Shown here piece by piece: positions 44,443 through 54,044 of a stretch of 64,000 nt of DNA. A model generated the notes under the pieces. That model did not search any database. It was given only the letters and a program-made list of their open reading frames with translations, and was not told the origin of the DNA. Made by a program: the position numbers and the translations under genes. The stretch comes from Flavobacterium sp. Its GTDB lineage: Bacteria > Bacteroidota > Bacteroidia > Flavobacteriales > Flavobacteriaceae. Numbering within the stretch: position 1 is the stretch's first letter; each line of letters begins with the position of its first letter. Location of the stretch: assembly GCA_021740105.1 (NCBI GenBank), contig JAIPAM010000002.1:248001-312000 (forward strand), read 5' to 3'.

Positions 44443-46863
44443 TTATTTTTTAAACTTTAAATATTCTCCTTTGAAATTCTGATTTAGAATATTCATTTCT
44501 ATAAATTCCCCTTTTGAATTGGGAACCACTTCGATAGCTGCTTTACCATTTGACATTTTTATAGATTCACTACCTGTTGGTGTGCCTTGATATTTCATCG
44601 TTGTTCCACCTGACAAACATTGAAAATAAACACGATCTTCATAATCTAGACAACGCATATTGTTTTTATCAACGGCTATTGCTGTAACTAAATAATTTCC
44701 ATTCTTCATTTTCTCAGCAGATAACTTCAACCCATCAGCAGCCCCATTTTTAACATATCTGTAATTTACATCGATCGTGTCTTCAACTTTTTTACCATCT
44801 TTTGCAATACCAACTGCTACAAAATTATTTTTACCGTCTGCAAAATTCACATCCCATGTTAGTCCACAGGCGGGATAAGCAGCAATATCACGGTTTTTTA
44901 CACCAAGTGAAACTCCATTTAAAAACAACTCTACTTTCGGGCAATTACTGTAAACACAAATTGTTCTTGGGGTGTTTTTCGGCCCTTGACGATCAGTCCA
45001 AGTGTGTGATTCTATATAAGTAAATGGTTTTTCACTCCAATAACTTTTAAATACATAATAGGCATCTTTAGGTTTTCCATTTCTGTCTACCAATCCTTTC
45101 TGATTCATATAAGGAATATCATCTTCTGGGCGTAATGGAGTTGCAAAATCTTTAAAAGCCCATTGCATATTTCCTACAAATGTTGGGTCGTTTTCAGAAA
45201 TATGTAAGTGCCAATCAAATAAATCAACGATATAATTTTCACTCCAATCCCCTATTTGTGCAATATTAGCTACTTTAGTTTGAACAATTGCTTCTTCCCA
45301 ACCTTCCGTTTTAATTACTCCTTCTCCGTTAATTGGGTTTTCTGAATGTCTTCCTACCTGACTATCGCCGCCATATTCGGCATGAATAAAGTGTTTGTAA
45401 TCCAATTTATATTTGTCAATTGCTTTTTTATAACTTTTATAACTTCCTGAATACCAACCCGACCAAATAGACGGAGAGAAAACATCAACAATTTTTGACC
45501 CTTCTTCATATTTTCGAATTACCGTTTTACGAGTAGGATCTAATTTATGAGCCATGTCATTCAATTCACTCAAAAAAGTAGTCATTTTTGCAGTATTATT
45601 ACCATCAGGGAAATCAGGTAACCAACCCATTTCGTTTCCTAAAGACCATAAAATGATTGAAGGATGGTTGTAATTTTGATTGATCATTTCAACCAACATG
45701 TTTTTTGAATTTGTTTGCCATTCTGCATTTCCAATTCCACCTCGACACCAAGGTAGTTCGTCCCAGACTAACAATCCCAGCTCATCACAAGCTTTATAAA
45801 CTTCAGGATCTTGAGGGTAATGCGCTAGTCTAACAAAATTAGCTCCCATTTCTTTAATCGATTCAAAATCTTTTCTGTGTTGTTCATTCGACATTGCCGC
45901 CCCAACTCCAGCCAATTCTTCATGGCGGTGTGTTCCACGAATTAAGACTCTTTTCCCATTAAGATAAAATGGTCCGTTGTCTTTAAATTCATACCATCTG
46001 AAACCTACTTTATTATCAAGTTTGTCTTTTTGAATTCCTTTCTCAAATAATGAAACCGAAACAGAGTATAAATTTGGTTTGTTAACGTCCCATAATTCAG
46101 GGTTTTTTATTTCATTAAAATCGATTGAGGTCTCATCCCCGGTAATTTTAACTTTTTTTGTAGCAACTACTTTCCCATTTGGATTGGTTAATTGAGCAGA
46201 ATATTCAAAATCAGAGAAGTTGCCTAAGTTTTTTGCAGTTGCTACAACCTTTAACGATGCTGCTTTTTCAGCTACTTTTGGGGTAGTAATTTTAATATTA
46301 TCAATGTTGGTTTTTGACATTGAAAGCAACCAAACATCCCTTGTAATACCTCCAAATATGATAAAATCACTTTTTTGAGATGGAATAATTTCAATATTAT
46401 AACTGTTGTCAACACGAACCATAACTTCATTATTGCCTTCTTTAATAAAATTGGTAATGTCAAATGTAAATCCTATGTAACCCCCAATATGCTCACCTAC
46501 TAAATTTCCATTTACGAAAACATTCGTAGTAATATTAGACCCTTCAAAATATAATTTGTAAAATTTGTTCGAATCGATAGTTGCTATAGTAAGATTTTTT
46601 TTAAACCAACTAGCGCTTCGTCTGTAGCCCGGTTGATCATCAGTTGCATCGTCTTTATTCCAAGTGTAGGGCAAATTTAAAGCAACCCAATTAGAAGCTG
46701 CATTCGCATCTGAAATACTTTTAGTATCATTTTCAAGGTAATTCCAACCCAAATTGATATTGGTTTTTGATCTTTCTAAATTTTGGGCTTGGATAGCTGA
46801 AAAACTAAATAAAAAGATCAGCGTTATTGCGATAAGTCGGTTGTATAAAAAAATAAATTTCAT
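44443..46863 (-). CDS. Glycoside hydrolase family 2 (beta-galactosidase/beta-glucuronidase type)
   Basis: An 806-residue exported GH2. A signal peptide (1-26) is followed by a sugar-binding jelly roll (about 30-185), an Ig-like domain, and the TIM barrel from about 295 with RGTHRHEELAG and NFVRLAHYPQD. The acid/base is Glu411 in LGNEMGW, and the nucleophile is Glu496 in HAEYGGD. A C-terminal domain (DUF4982-like) follows. Given the uronate context, beta-glucuronidase is plausible but beta-galactosidase cannot be excluded by eye. It begins 7 bases after the GH88 gene's stop. Confidence 0.9.
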   Translation of the reverse strand: MKFIFLYNRLIAITLIFLFSFSAIQAQNLERSKTNINLGWNYLENDTKSISDANAASNWVALNLPYTWNKDDATDDQPGYRRSASWFKKNLTIATIDSNKFYKLYFEGSNITTNVFVNGNLVGEHIGGYIGFTFDITNFIKEGNNEVMVRVDNSYNIEIIPSQKSDFIIFGGITRDVWLLSMSKTNIDNIKITTPKVAEKAASLKVVATAKNLGNFSDFEYSAQLTNPNGKVVATKKVKITGDETSIDFNEIKNPELWDVNKPNLYSVSVSLFEKGIQKDKLDNKVGFRWYEFKDNGPFYLNGKRVLIRGTHRHEELAGVGAAMSNEQHRKDFESIKEMGANFVRLAHYPQDPEVYKACDELGLLVWDELPWCRGGIGNAEWQTNSKNMLVEMINQNYNHPSIILWSLGNEMGWLPDFPDGNNTAKMTTFLSELNDMAHKLDPTRKTVIRKYEEGSKIVDVFSPSIWSGWYSGSYKSYKKAIDKYKLDYKHFIHAEYGGDSQVGRHSENPINGEGVIKTEGWEEAIVQTKVANIAQIGDWSENYIVDLFDWHLHISENDPTFVGNMQWAFKDFATPLRPEDDIPYMNQKGLVDRNGKPKDAYYVFKSYWSEKPFTYIESHTWTDRQGPKNTPRTICVYSNCPKVELFLNGVSLGVKNRDIAAYPACGLTWDVNFADGKNNFVAVGIAKDGKKVEDTIDVNYRYVKNGAADGLKLSAEKMKNGNYLVTAIAVDKNNMRCLDYEDRVYFQCLSGGTTMKYQGTPTGSESIKMSNGKAAIEVVPNSKGEFIEMNILNQNFKGEYLKFKK

Positions 46864-46869
46864 AAATAG

Positions 46870-48042
46870 TTATAGAGATTGTTTTCTAATAATTGCTTCT
46901 AAAAAGTAGTAATCTGCGTAATTTATTGGTTGGTCTATTTCATCTTTTTTAGGCCAGTTTCCTGTACTATGATCTAATAAAAAAGGGACTTTAACAGAAT
47001 TATTAAGCAGATATTTATCAGAACTTAGTGAATTTATTACCTTATTTGAGTAATCAAGATAAGTTTTATCTTTTGTGAAATTATACAATTCGATTAATGC
47101 CGATGCCATAACGGCTGCTGAAGATGCATCCCGAGGGGCATTAGGAATACTTGGATCTTTTAAATCCCAGTATGGAATTCCATCTTTTGGCATATTTTTA
47201 TTATTGATAAAATATTTTGCCGTAGCCTCGGCTTGTTTCAAATATTCTTTATTTTTAGTATAACGGTAGCACATTGTAAATCCATAAACAGCCCAAGAAT
47301 GTCCCCTAGACCAAGTTGACTCATCGTTAAAGCCTTGAAATGTAGCTTTCTTTCTGACTCCATTTGAAATAGTGTCGTAATCAACTACATGGTAACAGCT
47401 ATTGTCTTTTCTGAAATGATTTTTAAGTGTGGTTGTTGCATGTTGGATTGCAATGTTTCTAAAAGTAGGATCTCCAGAAATTATAGATGCCTCAAATAGC
47501 AATTCGAGGTTTAACATATTATCAATAATAACAGGGTAATCAAAAAGTTCTCTGCTGTGATCCCAAGATCTAATAGCTCCAATTTTGGAGTTGAATCTGG
47601 TAATAAGCGTTTGAGCACTTTTAATGATAATTTTCTTATACTTTTCGTTATTCTCAACAGTTAAACCTTTTCCAAAACTGCAGTAAACTTTGAAACCCAT
47701 ATCGTGAGTGGTTCCGTTAAATTTTTCTTTTTCAATAAAAGCATTCCAAACTGCGGCTTTTTCTTTGAATTTTACTTCACCCGTTAATTGATATATTTGC
47801 CAAAGGGTACCCGGAAAAAAACCGCTGGTCCAATCTTTTGATTTTATTTTTTTAAATAATCCATTCGAGATATTCACGCTCCTAGGAATGGAAAGCGAGT
47901 CTACTGGGTAATCCAATAGAAACCCAAATCTTGAACTTATCTTATTATTTAAAGTTTTATCTGATAGTTTATTTTGCGCTAGCGAATTGAGACTCACAGA
48001 GAAAAACAAACTGATAAAAAAAACGATACTAAATTTCTTCAT
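46870..48042 (-). CDS. GH88 unsaturated glucuronyl hydrolase
   Basis: A 390-residue exported alpha/alpha-barrel enzyme with signal peptide 1-22. It matches GH88: WTSGFFPGTLW near 71-81, Asp114 in THDMGFK and Asp174 in IIDNMLNLELLF are the two catalytic acidic residues of the UGL family. FNDESTWSRGHSWAVYGF and APRDASSAAVMASALIELY follow. GH88 hydrates the unsaturated uronate at the non-reducing end of lyase products to release it, feeding KduI. Its promoter region carries two inverted repeats. Confidence 0.94.
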   Translation of the reverse strand: MKKFSIVFFISLFFSVSLNSLAQNKLSDKTLNNKISSRFGFLLDYPVDSLSIPRSVNISNGLFKKIKSKDWTSGFFPGTLWQIYQLTGEVKFKEKAAVWNAFIEKEKFNGTTHDMGFKVYCSFGKGLTVENNEKYKKIIIKSAQTLITRFNSKIGAIRSWDHSRELFDYPVIIDNMLNLELLFEASIISGDPTFRNIAIQHATTTLKNHFRKDNSCYHVVDYDTISNGVRKKATFQGFNDESTWSRGHSWAVYGFTMCYRYTKNKEYLKQAEATAKYFINNKNMPKDGIPYWDLKDPSIPNAPRDASSAAVMASALIELYNFTKDKTYLDYSNKVINSLSSDKYLLNNSVKVPFLLDHSTGNWPKKDEIDQPINYADYYFLEAIIRKQSL

Positions 48043-48068
48043 TTTAAATCTTCAAATTAGTAGAAAAA

Positions 48069-48083
48069 CGATTACAATAATCG
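48069..48083. promoter_or_regulatory. Inverted repeat CGATTA-CAA-TAATCG
   Basis: Perfect 6-base arms with 3-base spacer, 27 bases upstream of the GH88 start (minus strand). On the minus strand a T run follows, so it could be a weak terminator of the regulator's transcript, a 5' leader hairpin or an operator. Confidence 0.4.
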
Positions 48084-48089
48084 CAATTC

Positions 48090-48115
48090 AAATTAGGATT
48101 AAAAATTCCTAATTT
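48090..48115. promoter_or_regulatory. Inverted repeat AAATTAGGA ... TCCTAATTT
   Basis: Perfect 9-base arms around an 8-base loop, between the -7-like box (48122-48129) and the GH88 start codon. Candidate leader hairpin or operator for the hybrid regulator. Confidence 0.4.
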
Positions 48116-48121
48116 ATTCTA

Positions 48122-48129
48122 CAAATATA
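48122..48129 (-). promoter_or_regulatory. Bacteroidota -7 box TATATTTG (minus strand)
   Basis: Reads TATATTTG on the minus strand, matching TAnnTTTG, 79 bases before the GH88 start. A TTG about 16 bases further upstream may serve as -33. Confidence 0.4.
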
Positions 48130-48197
48130 AAATGAGATTAGATTTCAATAATACAAAATAGGGTATTCAAAAATCCAAAAAGGAAATAAAAGGAATG

Positions 48198-51100
48198 TTA
48201 ATAGTCTGTTTTAGCGTCGTTAGAGAACTTACTTTGGTATTGAGAAGGGGTTTCTCCGAATTTCTTTTGGAAGCATTTGCTAAAATATTTAGGATTGTTA
48301 AACCCTACTTTATAACTAATTTGAGAGATATTAATTTTGTTTTGTTCTAATAATTGAGCAGCTCTTTTCATTCTAATTTCATGAATAAATTCGTTAGGTG
48401 TGAAATTAGACCACGCTTTAATTTTTGTAAACAACATGGTTCTACTCACTCCCAATTCTGCACAGAAGAAGGGAATATCGAATTGTTCATTGGAAATATT
48501 GTCTTCCACTACTTTAAATGCTTTCTTCAATAATTGTTCGTCAAGTGAAGAAACAGCAATTTCACTTGGGGTAAAACTGTCTGAAGAAGAGAATTTAGCC
48601 TTTAGTCTTTGCTTGGAAGCTAATAAATTCTTGATCCGCAACTTAAATTCCGTTAAATCAAAAGGTTTGCTAATGTAATCATCTGCGCCACTTTCCAAAC
48701 CTTCGATTTTATAAATCAAAGACGATCTAGAAGTTAATAAGATCACTGGAATGTGGCTTGTTTTTATATTTTCTTTAATCTTAGCACATAATTCTGTTCC
48801 TACCATTTCTGGCATAATTACATCACTTACGATTAAATCTGGAATAAATTTAAGGGCTTTTTTAAGTCCGATTTCGCCATTTTCTGCAACAATTACATTG
48901 TACTCTTTTTTAAGGAGGTTTTTCATAAAAGAACGAAGTACTTTATGGTCTTCCACAATTAAAATCGTTAACTTTTCTTCACTTACTTCTATGTCACTAA
49001 TATCTTCTTGATCAATGTTTTGAGTTTTTTCTAGTTGAGCTTCATATTGCTCAACGTCATCGCTTATTTTAAAGTCTTTGATTATTTCATTTTCGGAAAG
49101 ATGGCTACTACCCGATTTCATAACCACCTTAAATGTTACGCCATTCGCGGGCTTATTAACCACGCTGATAATTCCTTTGTGAAGGTTAACAATGTTTTTT
49201 ACGATGGATAAACCTATTCCAGTTCCTTTATTGTAATTGGCTTGAACCTCATTATTGGTAGGTATTTCAAAAAATAAATCGAAAATTTTGTCAACGTATT
49301 CTTTAGCTATTCCAATTCCATTATCATCGACTTCAATAACTACTTCCTTTTTTTCTTTTTTAATTCTAATACTAATTTCCCCACCTTTTGGAGTATATCT
49401 GAAAGCATTTGAAATTAAATTATAGAAAACACGCTCCAATTTTAATCGGTCAAAATAAACCAATATTTCATCATCTGAAGATTCAAATGTATATTTATAT
49501 CCTCCATCCCTAGCATATTCTGTAAAGGATAAAAAGATTTCTTTGATATATTTAACCAGGTTTCCTTCTGCAGCTTCAAGAGTAAATTGATTGGTTTCAT
49601 ATTTTCTAAAATCCATCAATCTATTTATCAATTTAAGCAAATGGTTGGCACTACTTTCAATGACAAGTAATTTTTTATACATTTCATTTGTTCCATTATA
49701 ATTTAACAAAATTTGCTGTAACGGACCCAAAATTAGAGTCAATGGGGTTCGAAATTCGTGAGAAATATTGGTAAAAAATTGAAGCTTGGCGTTATTATCT
49801 TTTTTACTTCTTTCGTTTTCACGGTATTCTAAAAGTAATTCTTGTCGTAATTTTTCTTTCGATTTTACAATCCAAACAAATCCATATAAAGAAGCCCAAA
49901 TTAACATTAGATATATACAAATTGCCCACCAACTTTTCCAAGGTGCTGGTTTTACAACAATTTCTAATGTAGTTGGAGTTTTATTCCAAATTCCATCATT
50001 ATTGGCTCCCTTAACTTCAAATACGTAGATTCCTGAATTTTGAATTGTAAATGTTGCAAATGTACTTGACGTTGTGGTCCACTCATTATCCAAACCAACT
50101 AAACGATAGGAATATTGATTATTAGTGGAATTAATAAAGTTTGGGGTAGCAAAATTAATCGTGAAATTGGCTTTATCGTAACTTAAAGTTAGCGATTTGG
50201 TGTATGCTATAGACTTTTCAAGTAGGTCGTTTTCATTGGCAACATTAATTGATTTATTTCCAATTTTAAAATCGGTCAATATTACTTGTGGGGAATATTT
50301 ATTTACGGGTAATTTTTTGGTGTTAAAGTAAGTTATTCCTGAAGGTCCACCATAGTAGAATTTATTATTTCCTAGTTTAAGAAAAGCATTGTCATTGAAT
50401 TCATTACTTACTAAACCTTCCTTTTGATCATATATGAAGCTGGTTTTGGAATTTAAATTGTATTTGATAATTCCAAAATTAGAACTCATCCAAAGATTAT
50501 TTGAATCATCTTCAGCTAGAGAGTGAATTGAAGTGACCTCAAAATCATCTTTTTTAATATTTATTTTATTGAAATTTGAACCATTATATACGTAAAGACC
50601 TTTTGCTTTGGTTCCGATCCAAATTTTTCCTGATTGATCTTGATAAAGAGATAAAATATCATCTCCTGAAAGTAATTTACTATCGAAGAAATAATGCTTA
50701 ATATGGTAGGTATTATTATCAAAATCATTCAGATTAATAACGTTTAATCCACTTTGAGTACCGATCCATAAATTATCTTTTTTATCAATTAACAGAGCTC
50801 TTACTCTGTTGTTAGTTAAAAAATTATCGTAATAATTATCATTTCCTATGATTTGATAGGTTTTAGAATTACTGTCGTAACGAATTAATCCTTTTCCGAA
50901 GGTACCAATCCATAATACTCCGTCCTTACGGCCTTTCTTAATTACATAAACACCTGATTCTTTTAAAATTCTTTTTAGGTTTGGATTAATCAATTCGTTG
51001 ACAAAGCGCTTCGATTTTGTATCGTATGCAGCTATTCCTTCTGTAAAAGTTCCAATCCATAGAATTCCTGAGTTGGATAAATACAAAGATTTTACATTGT

Positions 51101-52277
51101 TGACTGCAGCACCATTTATTTTAGTAGTAAATCCTGTTTTGCTATCTAAAACAGTAATTCCTCCGCCTTCAGTACCAATATAAATTGTATTTAAATCTGA
51201 TTCTAAGGAGCTTACTACATCATAACTCAAGGCACTAGCTCCAGAATTCTGATTAATATTGGTAAAATTATTATTGGATTCATCCCAAAAACTGATGCCA
51301 TTATAATACGAACCAATCCAAACAGATCCTTTTCTATCGGTAAATACAGATTTAATTTTTCCAAAACTCAATTTTTTGTCTGAATTATTATAAACCTTAA
51401 TTACATTTCCTGAATTTTGAATGGTAAATAAACCTTCATAAGTTCCTACCCAGGCAACATCATTTTTATCAAAATCGATTGATCTTACATCTGAATCTGA
51501 TAGATTTTTTGAAAAAGGAACTAATTTATCCGACTTTAGATCTAACTTTAAAAGTCCGTGTTGTTTTGTTGCAACACATATAGTTCCAAATTTATCTTCC
51601 TTAATATCTTGAACGTAAAGACTTTCATTATTGGAATTATAGAATTGTTTGAACACAAATGAATCGCCTTTTCTCCCAACTAGTTGACACAACCCCTTAG
51701 CTGTTCCAACCCATATTGCCCCCTTTTTGGTTTTATAAATGGATAATACAAAATTATTAGGCAAACTTGAAAAGTTCTTTGAATTATGAGAAACTGAGGT
51801 GAATTTTTGAGTGGTTTTATTAAAAATTGAAAGTCCTCCAGCAGTAGCTATCCAAATTTCATTATTAATCTCTTTAATTTTCCATATCGTATTATTACAC
51901 AATGAATTCCCTGAATTTCCATGAAAATAACGCTTAAAAACATTAGATACAGGATTGTAATAATTCAATCCATTATAAGTTCCCACCCACAAATTTCCAC
52001 TTTTATCACCTTCAATCGAAAGTATATCGTTGTTACAAATAGATAAAGAATCCTTTGGATTATTTCTAAAAACAGTAATGGTACTTCCGTCATATCTGTT
52101 CAAACCGTCACGAGTTCCAAACCACATTTGACCTTGTAAATCTTGATGAATCGCAATAACAGAGCTTTGAGAAAGCCCATTTACTGTAGTAATGTTTTTT
52201 AATCTATAAAGGCTAGATTGAGAAAAACAGTGTACAGAAAGAAAAATAAAAAGTAATTTAACAAAAGTTTTTTTCAT
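48198..52277 (-). CDS. Hybrid two-component system regulator (HTCS) of the PUL
   Basis: A 1359-residue one-protein signalling system. Signal peptide 1-19; periplasmic two-propeller sensor of repeated Reg_prop units (GNLWVGTYNGLNYY, GAIWVGTAKGLCQL and others) to about 690; Y_Y_Y domain to about 777; one transmembrane segment about 783-804; histidine kinase with phospho-acceptor His840 in SHEFRTPL; ATPase with DDNGIGI and GTGIGLSIVKN; receiver with Asp1152 in VSDVIMPEM and the conserved KPFD; AraC-type HTH at about 1240-1355 (KVGFNNPKYFSKCFQKKFG). It senses an oligosaccharide in the periplasm and activates PUL transcription. It lies inside the PUL. Confidence 0.95.
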   Translation of the reverse strand: MKKTFVKLLFIFLSVHCFSQSSLYRLKNITTVNGLSQSSVIAIHQDLQGQMWFGTRDGLNRYDGSTITVFRNNPKDSLSICNNDILSIEGDKSGNLWVGTYNGLNYYNPVSNVFKRYFHGNSGNSLCNNTIWKIKEINNEIWIATAGGLSIFNKTTQKFTSVSHNSKNFSSLPNNFVLSIYKTKKGAIWVGTAKGLCQLVGRKGDSFVFKQFYNSNNESLYVQDIKEDKFGTICVATKQHGLLKLDLKSDKLVPFSKNLSDSDVRSIDFDKNDVAWVGTYEGLFTIQNSGNVIKVYNNSDKKLSFGKIKSVFTDRKGSVWIGSYYNGISFWDESNNNFTNINQNSGASALSYDVVSSLESDLNTIYIGTEGGGITVLDSKTGFTTKINGAAVNNVKSLYLSNSGILWIGTFTEGIAAYDTKSKRFVNELINPNLKRILKESGVYVIKKGRKDGVLWIGTFGKGLIRYDSNSKTYQIIGNDNYYDNFLTNNRVRALLIDKKDNLWIGTQSGLNVINLNDFDNNTYHIKHYFFDSKLLSGDDILSLYQDQSGKIWIGTKAKGLYVYNGSNFNKINIKKDDFEVTSIHSLAEDDSNNLWMSSNFGIIKYNLNSKTSFIYDQKEGLVSNEFNDNAFLKLGNNKFYYGGPSGITYFNTKKLPVNKYSPQVILTDFKIGNKSINVANENDLLEKSIAYTKSLTLSYDKANFTINFATPNFINSTNNQYSYRLVGLDNEWTTTSSTFATFTIQNSGIYVFEVKGANNDGIWNKTPTTLEIVVKPAPWKSWWAICIYLMLIWASLYGFVWIVKSKEKLRQELLLEYRENERSKKDNNAKLQFFTNISHEFRTPLTLILGPLQQILLNYNGTNEMYKKLLVIESSANHLLKLINRLMDFRKYETNQFTLEAAEGNLVKYIKEIFLSFTEYARDGGYKYTFESSDDEILVYFDRLKLERVFYNLISNAFRYTPKGGEISIRIKKEKKEVVIEVDDNGIGIAKEYVDKIFDLFFEIPTNNEVQANYNKGTGIGLSIVKNIVNLHKGIISVVNKPANGVTFKVVMKSGSSHLSENEIIKDFKISDDVEQYEAQLEKTQNIDQEDISDIEVSEEKLTILIVEDHKVLRSFMKNLLKKEYNVIVAENGEIGLKKALKFIPDLIVSDVIMPEMVGTELCAKIKENIKTSHIPVILLTSRSSLIYKIEGLESGADDYISKPFDLTEFKLRIKNLLASKQRLKAKFSSSDSFTPSEIAVSSLDEQLLKKAFKVVEDNISNEQFDIPFFCAELGVSRTMLFTKIKAWSNFTPNEFIHEIRMKRAAQLLEQNKINISQISYKVGFNNPKYFSKCFQKKFGETPSQYQSKFSNDAKTDY

Positions 52278-52343
52278 TTTTTATTACATTCAACATAAAA
52301 TATATAGTGAAATTAACACATATAAAGTTGATAACAAAGAAAT

Positions 52344-54017
52344 TTATTTTAATCGTTTTTTTAATTGATAATAATACAATGAAGGAATTTTTGTCATTGG
52401 TTTATTTACAAAATCGATAAAGGCGTCGGGGCCGTATTTTACAGAAAATGATCTGTTTCCATTAACACCAATAATTCTTGCATAGGGGCCTTCATCCATT
52501 CCGTTGAGCTCAATTGGGGAATTAGTAGTACCATTTACCTCAATATTGATATTCCAAAAAGTAGAATACGCGCCGTGGGAAGGCTTCCAATAATTAGCAC
52601 CACCACCAGCAAATAATGGATATGTATTGGAATTATCCGCATCAAAATGGACTTTTATATTATCAAATAAATTTTGATGATTGGCTCCAGCATGTTGGTC
52701 TAAATCAGGATCGATAAAAATTTCGCAATTTTCATATACATTTTTGGTAGCGAAAGTATTGAAACTTAGAGGATGAACGGCTTTATTATATACTTTTAAA
52801 TTTTCAACTAAAACGTTGTGAACTCCTCCCATTTCAACAGTATAGTGCGCAATATTTTTTCCTTCAGTAACAATATCTTTAATGGTAACATTAGCAATTT
52901 CTTCAGTTAATATTCCGCTTTCCGCATTATTGATTGTCACATCCTGAACCCAGCTGTTAAATAAACGAGTTAAAAAAATACCGTTGTATCCTTGTTCTAT
53001 ATGATGTGCCACTCTTGGGATATCTGGGAAACTAATTCTCAAATGCTCAATTCCTACCTCTGTTAAATGTTTCCATTCAACCAACAACGCTTGATAATTT
53101 GGTTTAATATCAAGAAGTAATGGCGTTTTGATTGTAATTTTATTCTTAGATATAGAAACAATTTCAACTTGCTGTCTAACTAAAGCTAAATTGGGTTGTT
53201 TCCAATGAGAATGACCAATTTTAGTTTTCGAATTTCTATATAACGCTTCTATAATTTCCGCTTTTTCACCTTCTTTATTGAATAAATCCAATTCTACAAC
53301 ATCACCTACTTTTAAACCATTTACATCAGAAACAAAAAACTCTTTTTCCCCTCTATTTCCTTTAATTACTTTTGCAAAAATAGTGGGTGGCGTTTCATAT
53401 TTCTCCATATATGACTTTACCCTTTGATTTGGTACTTGTGTCCAAATAAATCCAGCAGACCAGGCAAATTGTGAGAAAGGCAAATCAATATTGTTTTCTT
53501 TTTCTACTTGTCTTTTTCCTGTTGACGTTAAATATTCTCTTAATTCAGCTAAAGATTCTTGATCTTTCAAATACATCATCGGTCGAGGACAGTAAATTTC
53601 TGTTCCCTGAGTACCTGATCCAGATCCTCTTAAAACAAAATTGCTTCTTTCAATATAGAGAATATCACTCAAAATTATTTTTCCTGCCGGCAATTGAAGT
53701 ACTACATTTCCCTTGACTTCATGGGCCGCTTTTAATGCTTTTAGCAACGCTTTAGAATCATCTAAATTGTCATTTGCTTTAACACCAAAATCAGTTGCAA
53801 ATATTAATTTTTCCTTGATTTCGGGTAAACTAGTATTTCCAAAATGATAACCAGCATAACTAAAATCGGGTAAGAAATTTAAAGTAGCAACTTCTTTTTT
53901 GCTAATAATTTCTGGTAGGTCTTGAGCACAAACATTTTGAAATTTAAAACACAATCCAAAAATTAGTGTCCCAAAAAGTAACGAATTTCTTATTAACTTT
54001 GAATATAAGTATTCCAT
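52344..54017 (-). CDS. Exported right-handed beta-helix protein, unassigned lyase or hydrolase
   Basis: A 557-residue exported protein with signal peptide to about 31. A pectate-lyase-3-type start (ATDFGVKANDNLDDSKALL, VVLQLPAGKIILSDILYIE) leads into a beta-helix of about 13 coils. Notable faces are VLRGSGSGTQGTEIYC, HIEQGYNGIFLTRLFNSWVQ, HPLSFNTFATKNVYENCEIF, DPDLDQHAGANHQNLFDNIK and WKPSHGAYSTFWNINIEV. The conserved His/Asn/Asp positions could form an active site. No T9SS domain is present. It resembles the T9SS beta-helix protein at 38114 in general plan. It is adjacent to the transporter gene, which suggests a role on short oligosaccharides. No family known to me. Confidence 0.72.
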   Translation of the reverse strand: MEYLYSKLIRNSLLFGTLIFGLCFKFQNVCAQDLPEIISKKEVATLNFLPDFSYAGYHFGNTSLPEIKEKLIFATDFGVKANDNLDDSKALLKALKAAHEVKGNVVLQLPAGKIILSDILYIERSNFVLRGSGSGTQGTEIYCPRPMMYLKDQESLAELREYLTSTGKRQVEKENNIDLPFSQFAWSAGFIWTQVPNQRVKSYMEKYETPPTIFAKVIKGNRGEKEFFVSDVNGLKVGDVVELDLFNKEGEKAEIIEALYRNSKTKIGHSHWKQPNLALVRQQVEIVSISKNKITIKTPLLLDIKPNYQALLVEWKHLTEVGIEHLRISFPDIPRVAHHIEQGYNGIFLTRLFNSWVQDVTINNAESGILTEEIANVTIKDIVTEGKNIAHYTVEMGGVHNVLVENLKVYNKAVHPLSFNTFATKNVYENCEIFIDPDLDQHAGANHQNLFDNIKVHFDADNSNTYPLFAGGGANYWKPSHGAYSTFWNINIEVNGTTNSPIELNGMDEGPYARIIGVNGNRSFSVKYGPDAFIDFVNKPMTKIPSLYYYQLKKRLK

Positions 54018-54044
54018 TTTAATTGCTTTAAGTATGAAAAAAAA

